64,000 nt of DNA from contig NZ_BACQ01000026.1 in the NCBI RefSeq assembly GCF_000260435.1, forward strand, positions 1 through 64,000. The letters run 5' to 3'. Positions within the stretch are counted from its first letter, which is position 1. Each line of letters opens with the position of its first letter. The notes below the pieces were generated by a model. That model worked only from the letters and a program-made list of their open reading frames with translations. It was not told where the DNA came from and did no database searches. Source of the DNA: Lacticaseibacillus zeae DSM 20178 = KCTC 3804 (GTDB lineage Bacteria; Bacillota; Bacilli; Lactobacillales; Lactobacillaceae). The translations under genes were made by a program, and so were the position numbers. This document shows positions 1 through 8,966 of this stretch, in pieces.

Positions 1-487
1 GAGCCAGATTTTCCAACAGCCCGGCATACACCCGCCAGCCGGGATCGTCTTGATACATCTGAATTTCCGAGCCGATAATTCCCTGTTCTTTGGCGACCGA
101 ACTTTCGGAAAAGAACGGTTCTTGAACAAAATCCAGCAAAATCTGCAGATTCTTGGTTAACTGCGTCGTCGCCGAAAACAGGAAACTGGTTTTGGTTGCG
201 CTGGTAAACGCATTGGCCGAGGCCCCAGTCTCACCAAAAAGATCAAAGGCATCATGGTCTTCTTTTTCAAAGAGTTTGTGCTCTAGAAAATGCGCAATAC
301 CGGCCGGGTAAGTGACCATTTTCTTACCATCTGGGGCAAATCGTGTATCGATCGCGCCATAGTCCGTGGTCATAATCGCATAACTTTTGTGATACGCCGG
401 CCGCGGTACGACCTGGAGTCGCAAACCATTGGGCAGCGTTGTCGTGACCAAGGTTTCATCAACATCGCTAAAATATTGCGTCTTCAT
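1..487 (-). CDS. yfmH: M16 family zinc metallopeptidase YfmH-like (3' part outside window)
   Basis: Only the N-terminal 162 residues are in the window; the gene continues past position 1. The HxxEH zinc motif of M16 (pitrilysin) peptidases is visible as HFLEH at residues 66-70, so this is the catalytic member of the pair. The start ATG (485-487) overlaps the stop of the upstream paralogue in an ATGA arrangement, so the two are translationally coupled. In Bacillus the equivalent pair is ymfF/ymfH, annotated in recent schemes as associated with EF-P 5-aminopentanol modification. That role is taken from family naming and is not visible in the sequence. Cytosolic, no signal peptide. Confidence 0.85.
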   Translation of the reverse strand, partial: MKTQYFSDVDETLVTTTLPNGLRLQVVPRPAYHKSYAIMTTDYGAIDTRFAPDGKKMVTYPAGIAHFLEHKLFEKEDHDAFDLFGETGASANAFTSATKTSFLFSATTQLTKNLQILLDFVQEPFFSESSVAKEQGIIGSEIQMYQDDPGWRVYAGLLENLA

Positions 488-1758
488 TCGCTGTCCTCCC
501 CAGTCAGAAAATATGTGGCTTGAAGTTTCATGCCGGCTGCTGCTTCCTGAACCGCTTGGCGATCCACCGCCTGAATACGGCGCGCAAAGCTTTCAAAGTC
601 TTGAGGGGCATCTGGCACCAATAGCTGATACAGCGCCTGATTGGTTAAAAACCGCGGGCTGTCGTACGCTGCCCGTTGATGATCCAAAATCCCGTCTTTA
701 ACCGACTGCAAAAGCTTATCGGAAAAGTCGCCGTTAACCACCGCGGTCAGTTGCTGCTGAATCAAGTCGGCCACTTGATCATGGGCTTTACCTTCGATCC
801 CGGTTTGAACCAACATCAGGCCCCGGAAAGCGTCTAACATCGAGCTTGCGTAATATGCTAAGCTGGCTTTTTCACGTACATTGGTGAATAAAAGCGACAG
901 GCTGGATCCGCCAAATAATTCTTCGGCCACTAACGCAGCAGTATACTTGGGACCCATCAAATCCGTTGTGATATGGTAAGCCAGGTCAAATTTGGCCTGT
1001 TGTGCCACAACGGTTTTCGTTTGGGTCAGCACTTCAGGGTGTGGAGGCAAATCAAAGGCAATCGTCGGCATCGTCCGGGCACGCGCTGCCAGCGGCCAAT
1101 CAGCAAACAGCTCCTCTACCTGTTGTTCCTGCACATCTCCCAGAACCGTGATAATCACTTGATCCTGACTCATCAGTTGATGATAATAGTCCGTCAAATC
1201 TGCCGCCGTCAGCGGAGCTAAATCCTCCCGCGTACCAAAACTCGGAATGGCTTGATCGGGATCAACACCAAAATACAAGCGTTGCACACCCAACGCGGCC
1301 TGCGTCTGCCGGTCATCATCCAAACTAGCCAGATAGTGATCCAGATTCTCTTTTTCCCGATCAAAAGTCACCTGATCGAATTGATCATTGTGAAAATTCG
1401 GTGCAAAAAGAACCGACCGCAAAAAGGCGACTGCTTGCGGTAACAACGGTTGATCCGTAAACCGATCATCGACAGTGCTCATGGTGACGCCGATCCGGTG
1501 CAATCGGCCTTCCCGCGCCACGCCGATACTAAAGTTGGCGCCATACAGTGCCTCTAAATGGGCCGCCATCGCCGCTTGCGTCGGATACTGTTTACTGTTT
1601 GTTTCCAATAAACTGGTCAACAAAGTGCGCTTGGTGATCGTCGCGCGCCGCAATGGCGTCAAAAACTGAACATTAATACGTGTTGTTTTGAATTGGGTAG
1701 TTGGCAAAACAATGAGCCAAACTCCCGGCTTGATTTCTTTTTGCATAGTCTCCCTCAT
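484..1758 (-). CDS. yfmF: M16 family peptidase homologue YfmF-like, lacking the zinc motif
   Basis: A 424-residue M16-fold protein. At the place where active M16 enzymes have HxxEH, about residues 46-50, this protein reads LLETN, so it cannot bind zinc in the usual way. It is probably the non-catalytic half of a heterodimer with the downstream HFLEH-containing protein, as in other two-subunit M16 peptidases (inference). Its start overlaps the end of ftsK by 4 bases (1755-1758), so ftsK-yfmF-yfmH form one leftward operon, a gene order shared with Bacillus. Length and pairing fit the YfmF family. Confidence 0.85.
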   Translation of the reverse strand: MRETMQKEIKPGVWLIVLPTTQFKTTRINVQFLTPLRRATITKRTLLTSLLETNSKQYPTQAAMAAHLEALYGANFSIGVAREGRLHRIGVTMSTVDDRFTDQPLLPQAVAFLRSVLFAPNFHNDQFDQVTFDREKENLDHYLASLDDDRQTQAALGVQRLYFGVDPDQAIPSFGTREDLAPLTAADLTDYYHQLMSQDQVIITVLGDVQEQQVEELFADWPLAARARTMPTIAFDLPPHPEVLTQTKTVVAQQAKFDLAYHITTDLMGPKYTAALVAEELFGGSSLSLLFTNVREKASLAYYASSMLDAFRGLMLVQTGIEGKAHDQVADLIQQQLTAVVNGDFSDKLLQSVKDGILDHQRAAYDSPRFLTNQALYQLLVPDAPQDFESFARRIQAVDRQAVQEAAAGMKLQATYFLTGEDSE

Positions 1759-4073
1759 GACTGATTAGCATTGGTTGCCGATTCTGGTGTCGCAAAAACT
1801 TTTCGGGGCTTGCTGCCTTCGCTTGGGCCAACGATTTGATTAGCCTCAAGATCATCAATGAGTCGCGCCGCGCGATTATAGCCGATACGAAAACGCCGTT
1901 GCAACATGGATGTCGACGCACTCTGCTGAGCAATGACAAACGCCTTGGCATCATCGTATAACTCGTCTTCGGAATCACCTTGCTGCTCGGTTTCAACACT
2001 TTCCGTTGGTGTCATGCTTTCAACGTACGCCGGTGAGACCTGATCCGTAATCGCCTTAACGACCCGCTCCACATCAATCGATGGAATAAAGGCACCTTGA
2101 ATTCGCAACGGTTTTGACGCCCCGATTGGCGAAAATAGCATGTCGCCGCGGCCAAGCAGCTTCTCTGCGCCGTTACTATCCAAAATTGTGCGCGAATCAA
2201 TCCCGCTAGATGTGGCAAACGCAATCCGGGATGGAATGTTGGCCTTCATCAGCCCGGTGATCACGTCTACCGACGGACGCTGGGTCGCAATGATGACATG
2301 AATCCCAGCCGCACGCGCCATCTGCGCAAGCCGGACAATCGCGGTTTCAATTTCATGACCGGCAACCATCATCAAATCGCTCAATTCATCGATAATGACA
2401 ACGATATACGGCATTTTTGTCTGCCCGCTGGCCGGATCAGCTGCGACTTTTTGATTAAATTCCTTCATGTTACGGACACCGGCTGCCGCAAATCGTTGAT
2501 ACCGCTCGTCCATAGCCGTTAAAATTTTATTCAACGCACTCGGCGCTTTTTTAGCTTCAGTGACCACTGGCGTCAACAGATGTGGCACGCCATTGTAAAC
2601 CGACAACTCAACGCGCTTAGGATCAATCAACATTAAACGGACATCAGTCGGCTTTGTTCGCATGAGAATGCTTGTCAAAATGACATTAATCATCACCGAT
2701 TTACCGGAACCGGTTGCCCCGGCAATCAATAAATGCGGCATTTTAGTCAGATCAAACGTCACGACTTTCCCGTTGACATCGCGGCCAAGCGGCAAAACCA
2801 AGGGATGATCCGGTGCTTTTGGTGTTTCGGCCATCACTTCTTTAAAGCCGACTGTTGCAATATGCTGATTCGGCACCTCAATGCCAATCAGTGATTTCCC
2901 CGGAATCGGTGCTTCAATCCGAATGTCTTTGGCGGCCAGTGCCAAGGCCAGATCATCGGATAAATTCACTATCTTGGACACCTTCACGCCAACAGCTGGT
3001 TGAATCTCGTACTGGGTGATTGATGGGCCTAGCGTGGCACTTTTGACAGCCACCTTGACGCCAAAGCTTTCAAACGTATCTTTTAATTTGGTTCGATTGG
3101 TTTTAATCGCCTGATATTCAGCGCTTTGATCAACCGGCGGCGTTGCCGTTAGCATGTTTAAACTCGGCAGTTGATAATCCGCTGCAGGCATGTCTGAATC
3201 TGGATCGTGAACAGCGGCGGGTTTCTGGATCGCCGATGAAACATGCGGTGCTGCTGAACTCGGCGAGGCAACTTTTGTCGGCACCTCGCTTGGTGGGGCT
3301 GGCGGTACTGGCGCAGGTCCGTTAATTGTAAAATCATCTGTCCGTTCCGAAGCCGGCTCTGCCTGAGTATCAGCCGATACTGACACTGGCTTAGGCTTTG
3401 CCGCCGATGTTTTCGGTCGGGCGGCCGCTTTCTTGGCACGTTCTTTCTTTAAATCAATGAAGCTGCTATGAATTTGAAGTACCCCGCGCTTGCAAGCCTG
3501 CCCCAATGCTTGCAACCAGTTAAAAACCTGGTTAGCACCTACTCCCAAAAACACGAGTATGCCAGCGACAACGCCAAACCAGGCCAGAATCGTTGCACCA
3601 AGGCTGCTCAACAATGGCGCTAGCAGTGAGAAAAGGCTAGCTCCGAGTAAGCCGCCACCAACTTGAGAGGCAGTCGTCATCAGGCCGAAATCATTTTGCA
3701 GCAGCCGCCAAGTGGTCAAAAGATAATGGCTGTGAACATTTAAAGTCGCCATCGTGGTTGACGTCAACAAAACCAGCGCGGCAATGAGGACAATCGCCAG
3801 TCCTACCCACACATGGCGGGCAAGTTTAGGTAAGCGGTCAGCTAAAAGAAACCAAATGCCGGTCACAATCGTTGCGGCACTCACAACCAGGAAACTGTCG
3901 CCGACAACTAACCGAAAAACATTCGCCAACACTGTTCCAACCATTCCCAGACGGAAAAACGCCAGGCTTGAAAACACCACAAATAGCGCCCCAACCCAGC
4001 TCAGGGTGTGCTGCTGTTGTTTAGTTGGTCGCTTTTTGCGCGGACGCCTGCGCCCGCCGCGTTTTTGTGCCAT
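1755..4073 (-). CDS. ftsK: DNA translocase FtsK/SpoIIIE
   Basis: A 772-residue chromosome-segregation ATPase that pumps DNA through the division septum. The N-terminus is basic and followed by four membrane segments (about residues 25-175). A Pro/Ala/Ser-rich linker follows, then the FtsK motor with Walker A GATGSGKS near residue 450 and a Walker B region rich in hydrophobics before DELSD. A C-terminal gamma winged-helix domain recognises KOPS/SRS DNA (family knowledge). I chose the ATG at 4071-4073 because GGAAGGAG lies just upstream. An upstream in-frame extension of 17 residues has no ribosome binding site. First gene of the leftward ftsK-yfmF-yfmH operon. Confidence 0.95.
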   Translation of the reverse strand: MAQKRGGRRRPRKKRPTKQQQHTLSWVGALFVVFSSLAFFRLGMVGTVLANVFRLVVGDSFLVVSAATIVTGIWFLLADRLPKLARHVWVGLAIVLIAALVLLTSTTMATLNVHSHYLLTTWRLLQNDFGLMTTASQVGGGLLGASLFSLLAPLLSSLGATILAWFGVVAGILVFLGVGANQVFNWLQALGQACKRGVLQIHSSFIDLKKERAKKAAARPKTSAAKPKPVSVSADTQAEPASERTDDFTINGPAPVPPAPPSEVPTKVASPSSAAPHVSSAIQKPAAVHDPDSDMPAADYQLPSLNMLTATPPVDQSAEYQAIKTNRTKLKDTFESFGVKVAVKSATLGPSITQYEIQPAVGVKVSKIVNLSDDLALALAAKDIRIEAPIPGKSLIGIEVPNQHIATVGFKEVMAETPKAPDHPLVLPLGRDVNGKVVTFDLTKMPHLLIAGATGSGKSVMINVILTSILMRTKPTDVRLMLIDPKRVELSVYNGVPHLLTPVVTEAKKAPSALNKILTAMDERYQRFAAAGVRNMKEFNQKVAADPASGQTKMPYIVVIIDELSDLMMVAGHEIETAIVRLAQMARAAGIHVIIATQRPSVDVITGLMKANIPSRIAFATSSGIDSRTILDSNGAEKLLGRGDMLFSPIGASKPLRIQGAFIPSIDVERVVKAITDQVSPAYVESMTPTESVETEQQGDSEDELYDDAKAFVIAQQSASTSMLQRRFRIGYNRAARLIDDLEANQIVGPSEGSKPRKVFATPESATNANQS

Positions 4074-4126
4074 GTGTTGATACTCCTTCCATTCCTGCCT
4101 ATTATACACGAGCTGAAGCCGCAATT

Positions 4127-4156
4127 AAAAAAGGCAGCCACGCAGCCGCCTTTTTT
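4127..4156. terminator. Bidirectional hairpin terminator
   Basis: A6-flanked GC hairpin followed by T6. It lies between ftsK and the gene pair 4180-5119, so on the minus strand it terminates the trmL/DUF1149 transcript. Confidence 0.7.
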
Positions 4157-4179
4157 GCTTCTTTAAGTATCAAATGCCA

Positions 4180-4587
4180 TTAATGCTGGCCGGGTTGTTC
4201 ATCGCTGGCTCCGAATTGCAGATTAACCCCTTGATCCAAAGCGACCGCTGTCACTTGATAAGTTAACGTTTCAATCGTTTCAACTAACGGCCGGCTAAGC
4301 TTACCCAGTTCTTCTTGCGGCAACTCATTGGCTTCACCAAAGTAGTCCATCACCTGAACGATCTGGGTAATCTTCCCTGAGATTTCAAAACCGCTATTGT
4401 CGGGAACAACGTCAAACGGGATCATCATCTCAAAAAGATTGCCTTTTTTCAGTTCTTCCTGTCTTTTGGGATCAGACCACTGAATCTGCCGCATCGCAAC
4501 CTGTAAATCATTCTTAGCCGGGGTGTCTGATTTAACGAGATCATAATGAAATGATTCGACGGTAATTGGGTAACGTTTTGCTTCCAT
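4180..4587 (-). CDS. DUF1149 family protein
   Basis: A 135-residue acidic cytosolic protein that I recognise as DUF1149, a family found in lactic acid bacteria. The family is reported to have a SecB-like fold, but its function is not established. There is no signal peptide or membrane segment. A strong RBS (AGGAGG) precedes the ATG. It lies 22 bases downstream of trmL on the same strand and ends before a bidirectional terminator, so it is probably co-transcribed with trmL. No catalytic motif is visible. Confidence 0.8.
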   Translation of the reverse strand: MEAKRYPITVESFHYDLVKSDTPAKNDLQVAMRQIQWSDPKRQEELKKGNLFEMMIPFDVVPDNSGFEISGKITQIVQVMDYFGEANELPQEELGKLSRPLVETIETLTYQVTAVALDQGVNLQFGASDEQPGQH

Positions 4588-4609
4588 CTTCGCGCCTCCT
4601 AAAGGTAAG

Positions 4610-5119
4610 TTACTTCAGTTTATCATGTTGGTAAGTATGAACGGTCTCCAGTCCGGCAAACTGTTGCTGCCGCAGCGCCTCATATACTACCAGCGCCGCG
4701 CAGTTTGACAGGTTAAGTGCCCGGACATTTTCCGTCATTGGAATCCGCAAGCACTTGTCGGCATGTTGCCGCATGAAGCCCTCTGGCAATCCGGTGGTCT
4801 CTTTACCGAACAAAAAGTAATGATCCACATCGGCATTGGTATAATCGCGATCTGAGTATGTCTGATCGGCAAACTTAGTGATGAGATACAGGTGCCGCGG
4901 ATCCGCGACTGTGCTCATAAAATCATCCAGGCTGTCGTGATAAATAATCCGCACCTTCGCCCAGTAATCCAAGCCAGCGCGACGCAAGTGCTTGTCGTCG
5001 GTTTCAAATCCCAACGGCTTGATGAGATGTAAGTAACTATTAGTTGCGGCACAAGTCCGCGCAATATTGCCGGTATTTGCCGGAATCAGCGGTTCAAATA
5101 AAACTATGTGATTCGCCAT
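4610..5119 (-). CDS. trmL: tRNA (cytidine(34)-2'-O)-methyltransferase TrmL
   Basis: A 169-residue SPOUT-class methyltransferase that 2'-O-methylates the wobble nucleotide of tRNA-Leu isoacceptors using SAM. Family signatures are seen in order: an N-terminal NxxxxxR strand (NTGNIARTC, near residues 16-24), [11 protein letters not shown] (about residues 102-112) and a C-terminal knot segment with LNLSNCAA. Its length is typical of the small trefoil-knot family. AAGGGA lies 8 bases before the ATG. First gene of a two-gene unit with the DUF1149 protein. Confidence 0.93.
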   Translation of the reverse strand: MANHIVLFEPLIPANTGNIARTCAATNSYLHLIKPLGFETDDKHLRRAGLDYWAKVRIIYHDSLDDFMSTVADPRHLYLITKFADQTYSDRDYTNADVDHYFLFGKETTGLPEGFMRQHADKCLRIPMTENVRALNLSNCAALVVYEALRQQQFAGLETVHTYQHDKLK

Positions 5120-5297
5120 GTTATCGTCCCTTCAACACAAGTGCTTTCAGTGTAGCACACTTGCAGCGCACAGTCCGCCCGTATCACCGCAACTTTGTGG
5201 TCAGCGCCGACAATTTGTGACCTCGCCTTCTCCGTCGTTCCATGATCCAAAATGGCAAAACAACGAGAAGCTCTGAGCAAGTCCGTTTTTGGGCAAC

Positions 5298-5342
5298 AAA
5301 AAAACGCATTGCTTCGGAGCGCACTCAGCGAAGCGATACGTT
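5298..5342 (-). terminator. Terminator of rlmA
   Basis: On the minus strand a 14-bp imperfect stem (arms 5303-5316 and 5329-5342) is followed by a run of seven T. It lies downstream of the leftward rlmA gene. The rest of the 5120-5457 intergenic stretch holds the trmL promoter side and no recognisable gene. Confidence 0.7.
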
Positions 5343-5457
5343 AGTGAAGTAATTTATCGCAAACTTTTATCAATTACCCAAAAGCTAGCCCTGATAAAAG
5401 CCCGAAATAAATAGCTTAAAATAATATTAACACCGGCTACCCCCGTTTTCAACCCCT

Positions 5458-6300
5458 TTACTTGACAAGATGTGCAACGATTAACAGATCGACTTCAATG
5501 TGAATACTTGAAAGCGGATTCGCGAGCATCGCGCGGCGACGTTCAGCCGGCGCCTGCCAAGACAATGGCGTCATCGTCAACAAATCAGCAAACTGAGCAG
5601 CTGCTAACGGAAAGTCATACGTAATTGGGTGAATCTCTGCTTGGGGAAAAGTCGCCAAAAAGCGATCCAGCACCGGGCGATTGTCGTAAGTTGCCTTGGC
5701 GGTTCCGGCGTACAACCCGGTCCGTAGTTCTTTGAGGTACCCAGCGCGCGGAATAATTTTCAACAACTGACCGTTCGGCCGCAACACCCGGCGAAATTCT
5801 TGATAGTTGCCAGGCGAAAAAATATCGGTCACCGTGTCAAAAGCAGCATCGACAAACGGCAAATGGGCCAAATCAGCCACCGCAAATAAAGCCGACGTCG
5901 CCAAACTACCGGCTAAATTAATCGCGGGCGCCGAGATGTCGAAGCCCACGGCCACCTGCTGCTTTTGCTCTGCCAAGTAAGCTGTCGGAGTGCCTTCCCC
6001 ACAGCCAACATCCAGTAAGCGTTGATGCGGTTGCAAATGCACTGCCATGGCATCCAAAAACGGCTTGAACAAGCCGGCCGCAAGCATCCGCCGTCTAGCT
6101 GCCAACATCGTCGCTGTATATTCGGTTGCGACTTGCTGGCTTAAAAAGTTCACGGTCCCTTTGCGGCTAAAATCGCGGACGTGCGCTTGGGAACATACCA
6201 ACGAGTCCTGTTCAACGCGCATGGCATTGCCGCATACCGGACAGGCAAAAAGCGGCTCCTGCTGCGCGGCTAATTGAATTTTTGCTTCACGTTTTCGCAT
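5458..6300 (-). CDS. rlmA: 23S rRNA (guanine-N1)-methyltransferase, RlmA family
   Basis: A 280-residue SAM-dependent rRNA methyltransferase. The N-terminus carries the Zn-ribbon typical of RlmA: CPVC at about residues 20-23 with a later Cys and His. The Rossmann methyltransferase domain has motif I LLDVGCGEGT near residues 95-104 and the IFSPGN motif IV equivalent. The family methylates G745 or G748 in helix 35 of 23S rRNA; Gram-positive members usually act on G748, which affects macrolide binding (family knowledge). AAGGGA precedes the ATG. Monocistronic, divergent from corA. Confidence 0.85.
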   Translation of the reverse strand: MRKREAKIQLAAQQEPLFACPVCGNAMRVEQDSLVCSQAHVRDFSRKGTVNFLSQQVATEYTATMLAARRRMLAAGLFKPFLDAMAVHLQPHQRLLDVGCGEGTPTAYLAEQKQQVAVGFDISAPAINLAGSLATSALFAVADLAHLPFVDAAFDTVTDIFSPGNYQEFRRVLRPNGQLLKIIPRAGYLKELRTGLYAGTAKATYDNRPVLDRFLATFPQAEIHPITYDFPLAAAQFADLLTMTPLSWQAPAERRRAMLANPLSSIHIEVDLLIVAHLVK

Positions 6301-6366
6301 TATTTTCCCTTCTGTACATTACTAGCGCTTGTTGTAAACTAAAAGAAAAAAGCCAAGGAGCGTGCC

Positions 6367-7314
6367 ATGCTTTCAATTTATCGCTTTGATGAGAAATCCG
6401 GTCAGCTGAATCCGCAATCGCGTATTCGCCCCGGCGTCTGGATTAATGCTGTCAATCCCACACCGGAAGAGCGTCAGCAACTTCAGGATAAAGCCAACCT
6501 TTCAGAGGCTTTCCTACTGTACGGACTTGATCCTGATGAAGGTGCCCGTTATGAATTCGACGAGGACAATGACAGCCATCTGTTTATTTTCGATATGCCC
6601 ACCGTCACGCGCGATGCCCGCAAAAAAGTCGTTTATAAAACGGGTCCGCTAGCCATCATTATCACCAACATCGCCGTGATCACGATCAATGAAGAGCCGA
6701 TTCCGTTGCTGAGCCTGTTTTCTGAAGGGAAGATCAGTAACTTTAACCCTGAACACCAAAGCCGGTCCGTCATTCAAATTCTTTATCAAATTTCCATTAG
6801 TTACCTGACTTATCTGCGCGACTTGAACAAAGCCCGCGAAGCCATTGAAAGTAAACTTCAGCATAACCTGCGTAACGAAGAGCTTTATGGGTTGATGGGC
6901 ATCCAACGTTCCTTGGTTTACTTCATGATGAGTCTTCGGACGGATCGTAATGTTTTGGAACAACTCAAACGAACCAACCCATTAAATCTCAACGAAGACG
7001 ATCAGGATTCTTTAGAAGATACCCTTATCGAAAATCAACAGGCCGTTGAGATGGCGCAAATCAGCAATTCCATCATCAATGAAACCGCCGATACCTACTC
7101 GTCAATTATCAACAATAACATGAACGGCGTCATGAAGTTTTTAACTTCTTACTCGATTCTGCTGACAATCCCGACGCTGGTCTTCTCTTTTTACGGCATG
7201 AACGTCCATTTACCGCTGGCAGATATGAAAGTCAGTTGGATCATCACCATCGCCATCTCCATCGCGCTCGCCGTTGTTCTGGCCTTTCAATTTTGGCGCA
7301 ACAAGTACTTTTGA
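6367..7314 (+). CDS. corA: CorA family magnesium/divalent cation transporter
   Basis: A 315-residue CorA channel subunit. It has a large acidic cytosolic N-terminal domain, a long helix, and two C-terminal membrane segments. The first ends in the diagnostic YGMN selectivity motif near residue 280. The protein ends with the short basic tail usual for the family. AAGGAG lies 6 bases before the ATG at 6367. It is divergent from rlmA and followed by a hairpin terminator. Confidence 0.93.
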   Translation: MLSIYRFDEKSGQLNPQSRIRPGVWINAVNPTPEERQQLQDKANLSEAFLLYGLDPDEGARYEFDEDNDSHLFIFDMPTVTRDARKKVVYKTGPLAIIITNIAVITINEEPIPLLSLFSEGKISNFNPEHQSRSVIQILYQISISYLTYLRDLNKAREAIESKLQHNLRNEELYGLMGIQRSLVYFMMSLRTDRNVLEQLKRTNPLNLNEDDQDSLEDTLIENQQAVEMAQISNSIINETADTYSSIINNNMNGVMKFLTSYSILLTIPTLVFSFYGMNVHLPLADMKVSWIITIAISIALAVVLAFQFWRNKYF

Positions 7315-7328
7315 GCGCGTCCTACCTA

Positions 7329-7355
7329 GCCGGGATCACCGGCTTTTCTTTTTCT
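7329..7355 (+). terminator. Terminator of corA
   Basis: 6-bp perfect stem AGCCGG/CCGGCT with a 5-base loop, followed by a T-rich tract. Confidence 0.75.
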
Positions 7356-7363
7356 CTGTGTAA

Positions 7364-7376
7364 AATCCGAACATTA
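7364..7376 (+). promoter_or_regulatory. PurBox 1 (PurR site) upstream of guaC
   Basis: AAATCCGAACATT matches the Firmicutes PurBox consensus AWWWCCGAACWWT at every position. It lies 22 bases upstream of the guaC -35 hexamer. Confidence 0.75.
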
Positions 7377-7398
7377 AAAAGAAAATGATCTATTTTGA

Positions 7399-7427
7399 TT
7401 GACTTTTACATTTGATTCGCGTATCTT
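7399..7427 (+). promoter_or_regulatory. guaC promoter
   Basis: TTGACT (7399-7404), 17-base spacer, TATCTT (7422-7427). The predicted transcription start is about 7434. Confidence 0.65.
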
Positions 7428-7465
7428 AGCACTTGGTGTTTTGAATAACGCCAAAAATGCTTAAC

Positions 7466-7478
7466 AATGTTCGGCTTT
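7466..7478 (-). promoter_or_regulatory. PurBox 2, inverted, downstream of guaC transcription start
   Basis: On the minus strand this reads AAAGCCGAACATT, one mismatch from AWWWCCGAACWWT. It is in inverted orientation to PurBox 1 with the promoter between them, at about +32 to +44. Confidence 0.6.
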
Positions 7479-7496
7479 TGCGAAAGGATGAATCCG

Positions 7497-8486
7497 ATGA
7501 ACAACGGCATGCAGATTTTTGATTATGAAGACATTCAAATGATTCCCAACAAATGTGTGGTGCGCTCACGCAAAGAGGTTGATACCAGTGTGAAATTCGG
7601 CCCCCACACCTTTAAGATTCCGGTTGTTCCTGCCAATATGCAGACCATCATTGACGAACCTTTGGCGATCTGGCTGGCCGAACACGATTACTTCTACATT
7701 ATGCACCGCTTTCAACCGGAGCGGCGCATGGATTTTGTCCGCGATATGAAGAAACGCGGCCTGATTGCTTCGATCAGTGTCGGCGTCAAAGATGAAGAAT
7801 TTGATTTTATCGAAGCACTGGCAGCCAATGAATTGACCCCGGACTATATCACCATCGATATTGCCCATGGTCATGCCCAAATTGTGATTGACATGATTCA
7901 ACATATCAAACACTACCTGCCAAATGCTTTTGTGATTGCTGGCAACGTGGGTACGCCCGAAGCTGTCCGCGAACTCGAAAACGCCGGCGCCGATGCAACC
8001 AAAGTCGGGATTGGCCCCGGTAAAGTCTGCATCACCAAATTAAAAACCGGTTTTGGGACCGGTGGCTGGCAGCTGGCTGCCGTTCGCTGGTGCGCAAAAG
8101 CCGCCCGTAAACCGATTATCGCTGACGGCGGCATTCGCAACAATGGCGATATTGCCAAGTCCATTCGGTTTGGTGCAACCATGTGCATGATCGGCTCCCT
8201 GTTTGCCGGTCATGAAGAAACACCGGGCAAACACGTCACGATTGATGGCAAAGAATACCAGGAATATTACGGTTCCGCATCGGAATATCAAAAAGGTACC
8301 CACCATAACGTTGAAGGTAAGAAGATTCTTTTGCCGGTGAAGGGTAAGATCGGTGACACGTTAAAAGAAATGCAGGAAGATCTGCAGTCTGCTGTTTCCT
8401 ATGCTGGTGGTCGCGACCTTGAAGCCTTAACCAAAGTTGATTACGTGATCGTTAAAAACTCAATTTTTAATGGTGACCAATACTAA
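7497..8486 (+). CDS. guaC: GMP reductase
   Basis: A 329-residue IMPDH/GMPR-fold enzyme that reductively deaminates GMP to IMP with NADPH, returning guanine nucleotides to the IMP branch point. The catalytic Cys sits in GPGKVCITK near residue 176, flanked by the GGIRNNGD phosphate-binding loop. There is no CBS insertion, which separates it from IMP dehydrogenase. I chose ATG 7497 because GAAAGG ends nine bases upstream; earlier in-frame ATGs lack spacing. PurBoxes on both sides of its promoter point to PurR control, which fits a purine-salvage role. Confidence 0.92.
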   Translation: MNNGMQIFDYEDIQMIPNKCVVRSRKEVDTSVKFGPHTFKIPVVPANMQTIIDEPLAIWLAEHDYFYIMHRFQPERRMDFVRDMKKRGLIASISVGVKDEEFDFIEALAANELTPDYITIDIAHGHAQIVIDMIQHIKHYLPNAFVIAGNVGTPEAVRELENAGADATKVGIGPGKVCITKLKTGFGTGGWQLAAVRWCAKAARKPIIADGGIRNNGDIAKSIRFGATMCMIGSLFAGHEETPGKHVTIDGKEYQEYYGSASEYQKGTHHNVEGKKILLPVKGKIGDTLKEMQEDLQSAVSYAGGRDLEALTKVDYVIVKNSIFNGDQY

Positions 8487-8507
8487 AAAGCTTACCTTTT
8501 GTAAGTA

Positions 8508-8536
8508 TTGCGAGTCGACTGCGGCTGTGCTATGCT
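8508..8536 (+). promoter_or_regulatory. rpsN promoter (extended -10)
   Basis: TTGCGA (8508-8513), 17-base spacer, TATGCT (8531-8536) with a TGC extension in front of the -10. Confidence 0.6.
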
Positions 8537-8602
8537 AAGTGGGTTGAACTGTTCGAATATAACCGTTAAAAAACAAACCACAAACAAGGAGTGATAGCAT
8601 AC

Positions 8603-8872
8603 ATGGCTAAAAAGTCAAAGATTGCCAAAGAAAAAAAGATTGAAGCGACGATTGCCAAATACGCACCGCTGCGTGCCAAGTATAAGGCTGAGCACAATTA
8701 TGCCGCATTGCAGGCGTTACCGCGAAATGCGTCCCCTGTTCGTGCCCATAGTCGTGATGAGCTTGATGGTCGGCCACATGCTTACATGCGTAAATTCAAG
8801 ATGTCGCGTTTGAACTTCCGCGATTTGGCTCATAAAGGTCAGATCCCCGGCGTTCGCAAGGCATCATGGTAA
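8603..8872 (+). CDS. rpsN: 30S ribosomal protein S14, zinc-independent form
   Basis: An 89-residue, very basic protein that is the long, Cys-free S14 paralogue; the C+ form has 61 residues and CxxC motifs, absent here. The conserved C-terminal region ([12 protein letters not shown] and [11 protein letters not shown]) is present. Genomes of this group usually encode a zinc form in the rp operon and this zinc-free form elsewhere, often as a low-zinc substitute. I see no clear Zur box upstream, so zinc control is not supported by the sequence. The start at 8603 is preceded by AAGGAGTG. Monocistronic with its own promoter and terminator. Confidence 0.92.
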   Translation: MAKKSKIAKEKKIEATIAKYAPLRAKYKAEHNYAALQALPRNASPVRAHSRDELDGRPHAYMRKFKMSRLNFRDLAHKGQIPGVRKASW

Positions 8873-8879
8873 AAAATGA

Positions 8880-8937
8880 CACCTAGCTGGCTTGTCCCCC
8901 AAATCTTGGCGGAGCAAGCCGTGCTAGGTGTTTTTTT
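8880..8937 (+). terminator. Terminator of rpsN
   Basis: Long stem CACCTAGC.../...GCTAGGTG with T7 at 8931-8937. Confidence 0.85.
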
Positions 8938-8966
8938 ATGGGTGCGTTATGGAGAAACCGCTTAGG

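Noticed and set aside
4074-4124. Longer N-terminus for FtsK
   Set aside because: The extension would cover the RBS (GGAAGGAG) of the chosen start and has none of its own.
8480-8602. Zur-type operator upstream of the zinc-free S14 gene
   Set aside because: No TCGTAAT-N-ATTACGA-like sequence is present, so zinc control cannot be claimed.
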